From positions 868,001 through 932,000 of the forward strand of contig JABYQQ010000010.1 in the NCBI GenBank assembly GCA_022605405.1: a DNA stretch of 64,000 nt, in the 5' to 3' direction. Shown in pieces: positions 33,861-44,498 of this stretch. The translations under genes were made by a program, and so were the position numbers. The stretch is from Earliella scabrosa. Taxonomy: Eukaryota; Basidiomycota; Agaricomycetes; Polyporales; Polyporaceae. Below the pieces are notes generated by a model. The model was given only the letters and a program-made list of their open reading frames with translations. It was not told where the DNA came from and ran no database searches. Each line of letters starts with the position of its first letter. Position 1 is the stretch's first letter.

Positions 33861-35672
33861 ATGCATGAGTGTCGACCAAATCTTGACAACCTTGCTCCGG
33901 AGCTACAAACTCGGATCCTCCTCAGCGCAGATGGAGTTACGATTAAAGCTTGCGAGAAGGTACGCCCTGCCACCAGTGGCATTCATTCGGTCCTCTGCGA
34001 CGGCATGCCTAATCATCTGCCAATCACTACGCCCAGGTCTGTCGATCTTTGGCTGCGGTCGTTCAAACGACTGCGGTACAGTACAGGCTGGAGCTCGACA
34101 TCGCAGGGATGGTTGACGGTCCTCCAGGCCCCAATGGCGATCACTCGATCGTTGAACGTCTCGAGAAGCTGAGGGCCTATCAGGCTGCCTTGAACGTGGC
34201 ACCTATGACGCTTTACACCGCGTCCTTCGGGTCTGTGTTGACGTATTCGCATTGGCTTTGGACCGCCAGGGGAGGTGGCTTCGCGTATGCGCCGTCGGTG
34301 GAGGATTTCTACTGGTACCGACCGGGGTCGCCTATGAGAGGGATCAGTGAGGACAGGCAACACCTCAGGAAAGGTCTCATACTGGGTTCCAATGAATCAT
34401 TCGCGCTGTTTGTGGTGGACATTGAGCAAGACTTGTTAGTTTCCACCCAGTTGGATCTACTGGAGTACGTGTAGGTCCCCTGGATAGAGCCTGATCTATC
34501 ACTGATGTTGCGAATACCACAGGAACGAGCACCGATTGCACTTCTTCTCGTTCACCCAGCTCGGCCCACATCCCCGCGCAGCACGGCCAGTCATCACGAC
34601 CAGAGTTGATAGGTTGAATCTGGCAGAGGAGGAGGATGTTATTTTGTGTGGCGAGGTCGTGGCTTGGAAGACGCTCCAAGATGGCTTCAATGTGCAAGTA
34701 TGGAACTGGCAATCGGGCATCATGATCTGGGCAAGTCCTGTTTCTACTACCAGGTCTGGTCCATCAATGTAATACTTCCCTAATCTGCAGCTGCTCAACA
34801 TACCAGGCGATGTCGGCAAAACCTTCACCCTGCTGAATCCCTCATATCTCTTGCTTTCTCTCCCGCAGGTGGACCACTTCTACATCTACCACCTTGACCC
34901 CACTCGTAAACACGACATCGAAGGCGATCGGTCTAGCCACGAAAACTATACACTCGCGTTCGAGCTACCTCCACGGGCAGCGGGCGTCAAACGTACCAAT
35001 GCACGCCTGTCCTCGATGGGGTCATTCGTGCAGTGCAATCATACCCCCGACCGGAAGGGCAAACAGACCCCCTTCCTCTACGACAGTACCAGCGCCGTCG
35101 TCACGATCCACTACGTCCACACCTCCTGGGAACTCACGCGTATACGTGAAGGCTTCCTCCTACTGGTTTCTCTGGAAGCGATCATGTGCAGAGCGCGTTT
35201 GGCATCCAATGCTGAAGGTGAAGATGAACGTATCATTCCTTGGAAGGAATGGGGGCCCCAAGGAAGTCGGCTTATCCAAATGAATGCCCGCCCTGCGTGG
35301 ACTACCGCCTTGGGCACGAAGTGCGCTATGGTGTACCACGACGACCCATACGGGTCTAGCGGTAGTCTCCACCTTCGTGTTGTCCTCTTGGATGTACATC
35401 CATGTGCGGCCCTCAATGTCACTGGCGCTCAGGAAGACCGCCACCGCGATGGCCGCCTCATATTCGCGGATAGAATTGGCAAAAGCTCATTGACGTGCCC
35501 TTCAGACGTCCACACGACTCTCCCATATCGTCTCACTGTCCGCGATTTGACAGTGGAAGGGGCCACACATCCGATAGACTGCTGGCTGACGGAAGACGGG
35601 CTTGCTGTCTTTGCGTTGGGAGGATCCACCGGCGGGCACAGCGCTGGCGGAATCTACGGCCCCTCTGTCTGA
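33861..35672 (+). CDS. F-box protein, agaricomycete type
   Basis: Probable SCF substrate receptor. The F-box segment NLDNLAPELQTRILLSADGV starts near residue 7, continues across the first intron into VCRSLAAVVQTTAVQYRLEL, and is followed by the block LDIAGMVDGPPGPNGDHSIV common to this paralogue group. The rest is beta-rich with WKTLQDGFNVQVWNWQSG and a large last exon ending GGSTGGHSAGGIYGPSV. The start is ATG at 33861; the open frame begins earlier but without ATG. The intron at 34731-34790 must be removed because it contains an in-frame TAA, and its donor is GCAAGT, so it is a GC-AG intron. Length is about 540 residues. It shares its layout with the F-box gene at 55850-58734. Confidence 0.82.
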
Positions 35673-35819
35673 GGTTTAGCCCACTTCCGTTCTGTTCATC
35701 ATATGTTGTTCGTACTTGATAGGTAGCGCTCCCGAGTCTCCGTACCAAGCGCTGGCACATCATATTTGGCAAACCCCTCAAGGACACACAAGTAACGCTA
35801 TGTGATACATGGCAGCTGA

Positions 35820-37232
35820 TCAAGCCCACCCATCCACCCCATCCGCAAATCGCTCAAAGATCTCGACCGGGAACGCCTGCGCAAGAGCGGTATACCCTGC
35901 GACGTTCGGATGGAGGAAGTCTCCCGAGTTGAACTCGCCCTTGAGCTGGCTCGGTGCCGCCGGGTCCTTCAGCACCGCGTCAAAGTCCGCCACGGCGTCG
36001 AACACGCCGCCGTTCCGGATAAAGTCGTTCACGCGCTGGCGCGTCGCCTCGCGCACGGGGCTCGAGTACGCCTGCACGCTCGCGTTGAACCCCGGCGCGC
36101 TGAACGGCGTGATCGTCGCGCCGAACATGGGCAGGCCCGCCGCGTGCGCGCGCGCGACGAGCTGCTTGAATGCCGCGATGAGCGCGTCTCCGATCTGCTG
36201 CTGCGCGGCCTGGGTCGCGGCCGCGACGCCGATGTCGTTCACGCCCTCGAAGATCATCGCGTACCGCACGCCCGGCTGCGAGAGGACGTCGCGGTCGAAT
36301 CGTCCCAGGGCGTTCGGCCCGAGCCCGTCGGCGAGGATGCGGTTCCCGCCGGCGGCCTGGTTCGCGAGCGCGAGGGAGGTGAGGGCGGGGTCGTTGGAGG
36401 CCTGGAGTCGCGCGAGGAGGAGATCGGGCCAGCGATTGTTGCGGTTGTCGTCGCTGCCGCGTCCGTCGGTGATGCTGTCGCCAACGATCGCGACGGTGCG
36501 AATCGACTTGGGGACCCATGCATCGAGCGTGCTGATGAAATACCTGCAGAGCATGACGTGTCGTCAGCGCGGCTCGGAGTGTACACGAGTCAGGGATGAG
36601 GGTACATACCAGTGGGCGACGCTCGACACCTGGCCAGTGAGGCTTGCAGCGCTCACTTGGTTGCCGAAGGTCATGAACGACGTCGTCCTGCTTCCCGGGT
36701 GACTCGTGATGTCGTTACCAACCTGGCCGGAGGCCAAGAACAGGCTGATCGTGAGCTCGGTCTGCGCCTTCACGTCGAAGTCAATCGGGTCCGACACCAC
36801 AAGGGCGCCATTCGGGATGGTGAACGACGGCGACCCGCTGAATGTCAGAGTCTTCACGGAGCTCGTGTCGATGGCCGACGTTCCAGCTGCACCATTCGCT
36901 GGGCGAGCGATCGTTGCGCTGGTGATGGGCAGGCTGGTCGTCCCGAATGCATTCGAAATGCGAAGGCGGATGCGCGAGGACGGGGCTGTGACGTGAATGG
37001 TCTGGCGCAGGGTGGTGTTCCTGAAGACGAGGCCGGTCGTGTTGAAGGGTGCAGGAGGGAGGTTCGCCGGCTCTGTCAGCTGAGGCATTGACGCCCACGC
37101 CGCGATCCAATGTCCAGCAGGATGGTCAGCGCGTTTCGAGCGTACATGATTTTGCGCTGCTGCCACAGTATGCAGCAGTGACGCGACGCCGAGTGCGATG
37201 AGAGAGAGGCGGTGGAGGCTCGGGAGCAACAT
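35820..37232 (-). CDS. Secreted SGNH/GDSL esterase
   Basis: Secreted hydrolase of about 460 residues with a signal peptide (MLLPSLHRLSLIALGVASLL, likely cleaved after TVAAA). An N-terminal beta-sandwich-like part (HWIAAWASMPQL, LRQTIHVTAPSSRIRLRISN) precedes the SGNH domain. Block I is TVAIVGDSITDG with the nucleophile Ser, block II has the Gly in ANQAAGGNRI, block III the Asn in IFEGVNDIG, and block V is DFLHPNVAGY with Asp and His. One intron near 36546-36608 joins SVAHW to YFISTLDAW. The arrangement resembles fungal acetyl-esterase-like SGNH proteins acting on plant polysaccharides, but the substrate is not shown. Confidence 0.9.
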
Positions 37233-38514
37233 CGTGTGGGCGGTCCTGAGTGGAGGGCATCAACGCGTCGCGTCCTACCCGCTTTTATTACCGCGGGCAT
37301 GCCATGAATAGGCCGACGGACCGCTGCATAAGACAGAACACCGACGACGAGCTCACCGGACGATCTTCGTACGAGCGCGGGAGTTTTTCCGAGTCACGCC
37401 CGCCAACCAGGTGACCTTCGGTACTGAACTTGGGAAGGGCTTCCGACAGACCTATCTCCGTTTCGAGTGGAAGCAGAACATCGTACGTTACATACGTGGA
37501 GACCTCATTCTTCCTATGTTGAGGAGAGCGGGAGTGCGTTGTCCGTACGTAGAGAATCAGGAGGTAGCATCGATCCTAGACCTCGACTGTTGCGTCATGA
37601 TTCGCTGCTAAATCCCCGACATTCATCAGGTGATGCCAACTTGCAAGAGTCGCAGCCGACTCGCAGGAAAGTCGATCAAATGCAAACATCCTGAGGCGAT
37701 GATGCGGCCCGCAGGTGGCGTGACATTCGCAGGGTATTCCGGCGGCCGACCGTCGCTGCCAGTACATAGTACGGGGCTCAGACTGGTGCAGTCAAGAATA
37801 AAGAAGCTCATGTACGTACCAGTCGGTGAGCAATACCTTCAACTAGTACCGCGTTCCGGATGTTCATGTTCATGTGCAGCCAGGAGTCCGGTGCTGTACA
37901 TGTATGACGAGAGTTCACAAGAGGCAGGCATTTGCAAATTTTCTGACACGAACAAAGAGTTCAAGTTGAAGTTCGTGGAAGCACTTGCAAGCCAGGAAAG
38001 GGAGTGTAGGCGCTCACTCGGCATCGTCCGGTGTACAAACACACCATATCAGCGCCAGTTACCTCCCCCTGCCAGTGCCAGCACCACACAACCGTAACAG
38101 CCCATGGATACGCAAGCTTTACCATCGCGCTCTTCGTGCCATCCAATTCATGTACGCAGTAAGCTGTATCTCGGTGAGGATGGCCTTGACAGCTCTGCGC
38201 GAACATGATGAATTCGTTTCGACGATCATCTCATCGTCATCGTGCCCGCAAAAGTTGCTTGGTGAGTGAATGTCTTGACCCGTACATCAGCCGTACACTC
38301 TACCGCACCAACAAAGAGCCCGCTGGACGCCGCAAGGCAAAGGAAGGTCGGGTGGACATGTGTGCAAGAGCATACTCGGATGAGGACCACGTCCTCGTTC
38401 GAAGTGCGTCTGTTCTATCGGGCTTCGTACGATGCTCGCCGCGGCCCCCGACTATTCGGCGCACAAATTCATGTACGTTACTGAACGCGGCTTCGCTACA
38501 ATGACTACTAGATT
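37233..38514. other. Intergenic, no gene seen
   Basis: About 1.3 kb between two minus-strand genes. It is AT-richer than its surroundings. Frames of 60-155 codons occur on both strands but without motifs or codon bias. It includes the esterase promoter. Confidence 0.5.
37282..37290 (-). promoter_or_regulatory. TATA-like box of the SGNH esterase gene
   Basis: TAATAAAAG on the minus strand lies about 50 nt upstream of the ATG at 37232. Confidence 0.45.
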
Positions 38515-39738
38515 TTACACCCATCCTCTACATCTAAACTCGTGAATCATGTGCCGCGTAGTTTCCTCTAGACTGCGATACTTGAGCCCGAGAAGCGAGC
38601 TCTCTCCCTCGGTCGAGTGCTCGACATGATGGGTTGCCTTCACTGGCTCGTATGTCATGTTGTCAGTTGGTGTCTTCTGACCTTCTACGCGCCACGCCGC
38701 AGTGACTGTCGCCGAAGAGTTAAGTAGTCTATAACACAGGTCACTGAGGTTAGTGCGTGTCTTACCTAACTCTTGCCATTTGAAAGGTGCAGCGCTGATG
38801 AGTATGCGTTCTCCTCCAGCAGCCGGATTCACCACAGCCAACACGTGAGCTTCCGCCGCATCACGCACGTCGACCCAGGGCGCCCTATCATTTTCTGTTC
38901 AACCCCGGGCCGACCAAGGCAATCGTCACCGTCAGGTAGGTAGACTCACCCGGAAGTCGCCAGCGAGTCATGGCTCATCTGGCCCTTCAAGACACCCTGA
39001 TGGTACAATCTGAGCGACTCATCGAGGTCCTCCACTCTTTCCACCTTGTGTAGCCAGGGTCCAAGGACCAGCGGCGACAGGATGACGACCAGATCCCACT
39101 GCAGACCGTCCTGGGCCTTGTGCTCGCCCCACCAACCCCACGCCGCCCGCTCCGCCAGCACCTTGCTCGCGCAATAGGTTTCGAAGGAACTTGCCTCCCG
39201 GTCCATCACACGGACTTCGTGGACTGGTGTGTCGTTACACGCGTCGAGCACGCGCGGGCCGTTCGGCTCGGTTGCGGAAGCAGGCGTGGGTCCGCCTGAG
39301 GACGAGGTCAAGACGACGCGTTTGACGCGGCTGCCGTGTTTCGCTGTGGACGCGAGGAGGCCGGTCGTGCCCTTGACTGCGTGTCGGATGAGTTCGTCGG
39401 GCTCTCTTGCGCGGGATTGGGACGGGGTCGTGTGCGCGATTGCGTTGACGTTTTTGACGGCCTCATCGAACGCTCCATCCTGTAGAGGCGCGCACAGTCA
39501 GCGAGGTTCGCAGGTACCTGCCGTCGGTGGCACTTACCTGCGCAATGTCCTCCACGATGACGTACTCCAGCCTGCGACCGTAGGACGCGAAGGTCTGCTT
39601 CAGGTGCGCGCCGTGTGCCGCGGAGCGGACGGTGCCCCGCACGGAGAAGCCCCTCTCTAGCAGTGCCTTCACCAACCACATCGCGATGAAGTCGTTCGCA
39701 TCCGGGACGAGCACCTTTCCGGAGTCGATGGCTGGCAT
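38515..39738 (-). CDS. Extended SDR, dihydroflavonol-reductase-like, altered glycine motif
   Basis: Extended short-chain dehydrogenase/reductase of the ketoreductase/DFR/CCR-like group, which normally uses NADPH. The catalytic Ser (VVLTSSSGG) and the YxxxK pair (YCASKVLAE) are present, as are AVKGTTGLLAST, LVVILSPLVLGPW and WVDVRDAAEAHVLAV. The nucleotide-binding loop is unusual: where the family has VTGANGF, this gene reads VPDANDF, so Thr and two Gly are replaced by Pro, Asp and Asp. The ATG at 39738 begins MPAIDSGK. Three introns: about 39475-39536; about 38887-38945, with the acceptor at GATAG giving SGAPWVDVRD; and one near 38700-38765. The reading frame is otherwise intact, so it may be expressed but may bind the cofactor poorly or differently. 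Confidence 0.85.
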
Positions 39739-40336
39739 GGAGGTCCGCGGGGACTACAGGGGAGGAAGGGCGGACAGACAGGGACGGCTCAGCGCTCCTC
39801 GTTCTCAGAACTCCAACCATGGGCCCGGGGCTATATATGCAGCTGGCTCGTCTAAAGACCGTCAAGACCTCACAACAAGTGTACATACGCACATCCTCTT
39901 CCCCCAATGAGCAGAGGGCTACGGCATACATAAGGGCGCTCCCAGGCTTGGCACCGAACGCAACGTCGTAGGATGCGACGAGGTCGGATCGTGCCTCAGG
40001 GGAGAAGCTCGCTATGGGCGAGTGCGTTTGTCAGCGACAGCATCGTCCGACTGCATAGGAGCGGCAGCCTCGCGGGCTGCTGTACGCGCAGTCCTGCTGT
40101 AAGTGTACTTACGCAGGGCCTCGCGCCAACCCCGTCTGGCACGGATAGGAAGCGCGGCTCTGGGCACCCTCGAACAGCATCACTTCTAATTTCTCTCGCC
40201 GGCTCACGCTCTGTGGGCTCCGGTGAATTAGAATACTCGAACGACTTCGCAAGAACAGGCACGAAAGGCCTCGAGTTGATTGAAAACAGATGGAAATGGG
40301 CGAAGCCTCAAGAGCAAATAGCCACCGCGGTCAAGA
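39739..40336. other. Intergenic between SDR promoter and phosphoesterase 3' end
   Basis: About 600 bp. Apart from the SDR TATA box I see no gene, repeat or defined site. Confidence 0.5.
39832..39838 (-). promoter_or_regulatory. TATA box of the SDR gene
   Basis: TATATAT, read on the minus strand, about 95 nt upstream of the ATG at 39738, in a GC-rich setting. Confidence 0.55.
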
Positions 40337-42105
40337 TCAGTTGTACGAAGCGTCCAAGATGATTCTCGCGTGCGTCTCCCCGTCCTCCATCCGAATCCAC
40401 GTCTCGGGGCCCACGCTCGGGTCAGGGGAACGGAAGACGATGTTGCGCACACCGTGGCCCCATCCGGTGCCGCTGTAGCCACCATACCTACATCGAATAC
40501 AGATCAGCATTACACGACAAGTGGCGAGAGGTGGAGGACACGCTCACCCAGCGTGCTTATCAAAGCAGAAAATGACGTTCTTGGTAGGCTCGCGCTTGCA
40601 CCACTCGTTGCCATGGTCTGCGCAGTGGAGTGCGTGTCAGCAGGTCTATCATCCATCTTGCGGGAACAAGAACGCACCGTGTCCGGAGATGACCGCGTGC
40701 AGGTTCAGGACGTGTTCGTTCAGCGCGTCCCAGAACGGGTCGTCCTTGCCCTGGTCCTGTTCGAGCGTTGTCGCTTGGGTCGAGCCGGAGCCCAGTCTGT
40801 CAGCTATTTATTCAGCGTGAGGTGTCAATTCGGGGGCAGTCTGGCGGACGGATGGATATAACACACCGTTCAGGCCGGGATTCTGCGTACTGTTGAGGTC
40901 CTGTTGGAGGTCTTGCACTACATGCCTGCAAAAGAGAACAGTGAGCGCCCTCGGATGCTGGCAGAGAAGTACTGAATGACGGACGGCGGGATGTGTACGA
41001 ACGCCAGAGAGCCCCTCCCGACTTTGTCGGCAGGACCCCAGACAGCGTTCATCTTCGCGACAGTCAGCTCGATCCACTCCGCGACGTGCTCGTCAACCCA
41101 GTCGGGTAGCCTGGCAGAGTTTGCGCCCTCGCTGAAGCCACCGCGGGAGTCGAAGAACCACAAGATCAGGGAAGGCCTGAGGTCTATGCTTGGAACTCAG
41201 ACACAATAAGGGAGAGATCGCCATAATGGGCACCTACCCCACCGCCTTGTGTACACCTATGGAGAACATCAATAGAGAGGTGCAGAAGATGGGCGCTGCG
41301 CTACGCACCGGCACCCAGTAGGTTCCAGGCCCGTATCCCGCGCCGTCGGCCCAGGATGGCGCGAATCGGGTATAGCTGAGGGGGGCGACCTGAAGCTCAC
41401 GCCTGATCTCCTCGGCGTGAGTGATGTTGGGCTCGTTGTCGTGGTTCTGTTCAGCCCGGGGTCAGCTTTTGGTCAAGCATTGAGAGAAACGCGTAACCGT
41501 ACGCCGTGCGTTGAAGAGAACGGGATCTTGAACTTGTTGAGTGGACCGACGATCTCGTCGATCAGCGTTGTCGAGTTCTCCCGGAACGTGTCTGGAGCCC
41601 ACGAGGGTGGTGAGTATGTCTGCTGAGCAAGACAGTGGAAAGGCATGTACTCTCTCCAGTGATCAAATCGCCGTTCAGTACCCTGAGTGCACGATTGTGA
41701 GTCACCGAACCGCCACCGTGTCCGTGTCGTCTACGTGGCTGCACTTACACGTAGTCTGGACTCTCTGATGAGAGCACCGTGTTCATCAGGTTCAGACTGT
41801 TGACATCCTGCTGTGGGCCCCAGTCGTCCCAAGGGTTCTCTCCGAAGTGTATGTCTGCAAAGACGGTGACCTTGAAGGTGCCATCCTTACGGAAAGTGAG
41901 ACGCGGCTTGTAGGGATAGGGATTGAGGTCTATCGCCCTCTGACTAGGAGGGAAGAGATTGGGATCTGGTATCACGGGGGAGATGGTGTCATTGACTGCT
42001 TCCTTCCACGCAAGTAAAGATGCATAGAGACCGACCTTGTGGGGTTGGGATGGCGAGATAGCTGGGGATGAGCGCGAGCAACGAGAACAGCACAGACAGC
42101 ATCAT
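40337..42105 (-). CDS. Secreted calcineurin-like phosphoesterase (DCR2-like)
   Basis: Metal-dependent phosphatase resembling yeast Dcr2 and plant purple-acid-phosphatase-28-like proteins. MMLSVLFSLLALIPSYLAIP at the start is a signal peptide or anchor. Metal-binding motifs occur in order: FADIHFGENPWDDWGP, VLNGDLITGE, HGNHDNEPNITHAEEI (Gly-Asn split by an intron), SLAFVHIPP and ISGHDHGNEW. FDKHAGYGGYSGTGWGHGVR near the C-terminus is characteristic of the group. There are about eight short introns; the stop is at 40337-40339 and the protein ends IILDASYN. In yeast Dcr2 acts on Ire1 and Sic1, but a secreted fungal member may instead act outside the cell; the function here is inferred only. Confidence 0.88.
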
Positions 42106-42750
42106 TGTGGTCGACCACCAGTGCTTGAGCGAGGTTTGTGCTTTTGCTCGATGGCTCGAACGTGCGTTGAGACTGGGATGCCCCGGGATATACTTAGATC
42201 CACGGTCAGCCACTTTATATCCATCACTCTGAGACCGCGTGCGTACGCGTGCGCCCGTGCGCCCTCGAGCTTCTCCGCCTTCTCGAACCGAGGTCACCCG
42301 GTCGCGGCGCAAAGTGGTTATTTGGGAAGCTATCAAACCGACGGCATGAAGTCCGACATCAATGTAATGCTCTTCTACAGTCATGCGCTGTGACTGACCT
42401 TCGGAGACCCACGCTTGATGATGTATTGGCGGGCCGACGCCAACCCACGTGCGCAGATAGCCGGATGGCGGGAAGTCGGGAGCATGCCTGTAATAGGTCA
42501 AAGGCGGCATGGAACAACGATGTACCAGGTGGTATCCAGGCTGCCAGCTCACTTCATGCAGTCATGGCGCATGAGCCGGGAAGATGACGGAGAGAGAGAG
42601 CAAAGGCAACTGTTAAGCGCCGGGATGTTCGAACGTTAAGCTCAAGTTCTCACACCACGCTGCTGGTTGCAAACGGTGAGTCGGTGACTAGGTAGCCATA
42701 GGCTCGGATACCTTCGAACTTATCAACATCGTCAACTCTGAACGCTTGAC
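42106..42750. promoter_or_regulatory. Divergent intergenic region, DCR2-like and DcpS genes
   Basis: About 645 bp holding both promoters. The DCR2-side TATA box is visible. The DcpS side has no clear TATA, as expected for a housekeeping gene. No other feature was seen. Confidence 0.5.
42213..42220 (-). promoter_or_regulatory. TATA box of the DCR2-like gene
   Basis: ATATAAAG on the minus strand lies about 108 nt before the ATG at 42105. Confidence 0.5.
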
Positions 42751-44062
42751 ATGGCCGGATACGATCTAGCTCAGCTCAAGCAATTCCGGTTTGAGCGTGT
42801 CCTCAACGAAGGTCGGTCTATGGCCCGCCAAGTTGAACTTATCCAGGGCGGATGGTTGATACCATATGCATCCTGCAGACCCCATAACGCACGCGCTCAC
42901 GCTATTAGGTACCCTCCCAACGAAGGATTCTTCTGAATGCGCGCACGCCATACTCCGGATAGAGAAAACGCCGCTGAGCGTCGACTCGGCAGAAGATCTT
43001 ATCCCCAAACACCTGGAAAGCACGAAACTGATCGAAGGCACTGATATCGTAAGTCAACCACGTTCGAGTTCGTGAGCGAGTGCTGAGAGAAAGAGTTTCA
43101 GTATACTTGGCTATTTGGATGGTTGGCACGCTCAGCAGATAACCCAGATGTGAAGATCAACATCGTGCATCCTGCGACCGAAGTTCACATCCGGAAGGTC
43201 CGCCTCTGCTTACCTCGACTCCAACCTCACTGCGCATCCACTCATTGCACCTTTATCAGTACTCCAGACAGGAGGTGGCCATCGTTCATGAAACCCCTGC
43301 TTTGTATGAACGAATTGTCAAGCCATACATCACCGCATTTCCACCTTCTCGGACACAATGGTACGTCCTCACTCCTTGCTTACGCTGCAGTTGACCCTTC
43401 CGCTCAATAACATGTACAGGGTCGAAAACATTCTGAACGGAACCTCAGAAGCTGAGAAGGTCCTCTACCGCGATCCCTCTCCAGAGCACGGCTTTCTGAT
43501 TCTGCCGGACATGAAATGGGACCTGACGACGCTCAGCTCGCTCTACCTTGTGGCGATCTCCTTCAACCGCGAAATCCGCAGCCTCCGCGATCTCAATAAG
43601 AATCATCTCGGCATGCTGACCAGCATCCGCCGCGAGGCAGCCAGGGTGGTGAAGGAGCGGTGGGGACTTCCGCCTGGATCCCTCCGGATGTTCATCCACT
43701 ATCAGCCGTCCTATTGTATGTCACCATCCACTTGCTTGATTCGAAGATTGTGGGAGATAGCTGATGAGATGTAACGTGCCGATGCAGACCACTTCCATGT
43801 GCATATCGTGAACGCGAACTACCAAGGCCTGCCCGGCATGTCCGCCGGACAAGCACACCTCTTGGACGACATCATCTCTTTAGTATGTCTCTCACATCAC
43901 TGTGTCTCTTCCACGGACACTCACCAGTGTGCGTAGATCGAGTGCGATCCGGACGATGGGCCGTCAATACTGCAGAAGATGACGCTCACCTACGCCCTCG
44001 GGGAGCAGCACGGGCTGTATGAGCCTATGAAAGCTGCACAACAAGAGCTCGCGTTCTACTAG
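42751..44062 (+). CDS. DCS1: Scavenger mRNA-decapping enzyme DcpS (m7GpppX diphosphatase)
   Basis: Hydrolyses the cap dinucleotide left after 3'-5' mRNA decay. About 310 residues. The N-terminal domain has FRFERVLNEDPITHA and LLGTLPTKDSSECAHAILRI. The linker and C-terminal HIT domain follow: EHGFLILPDMKWDLTTLSSL, LRDLNKNHLGMLTSIRREAA, MFIHYQPSYYHFHVHIVNAN with the HxHxH catalytic triad, and LTYALGEQHGLYEPM. Six introns of about 50-80 nt; the one before the HIT triad splits a Tyr codon. The ATG at 42751 gives MAGYDLAQLKQF. The stop TAG is at 44060-44062. The gene symbol is that of the yeast counterpart. Confidence 0.93.
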
Positions 44063-44498
44063 ACAAACGTGAATGCGCAACGCAAGGACTCGCATTCTGC
44101 TTGAGTTAGGGCCAAGTCAAAGACTCTAAATTGGAGGTGAACATGAAGTGTAGGTATTGCCATATGTACCATACTGGGAGCCGCGACGCAGTCGCCTCCA
44201 CGGGGATTACACCACATACAATGGGGTCATGCGAACGTCAACTACTATTATGCAAATGAAGAAAAGATCAGAGTAAGATGGGGGTGAAGGAGATGTCGTG
44301 CGTGTCTCGGAATGTGCAAGTATGCCAAGCGTCTGTGCTGTGTAACCTGTACGTGTTCAAGGGAGGAGGGACAATGGGAGATATAGTATATCATCATAAA
44401 GATCATAGGAACGGAATCATACTTGCCGTCACCGTCATATCGACCGGCGTCCAGCATCATGTCAACCAAACCATGAAGGACTACCCGCAATGCGCGCA
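44063..44498. other. Intergenic, convergent gene ends
   Basis: About 440 bp between DcpS and the large minus-strand unknown gene. It is AT-richer than the exons and probably holds both 3' untranslated regions. Confidence 0.5.
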
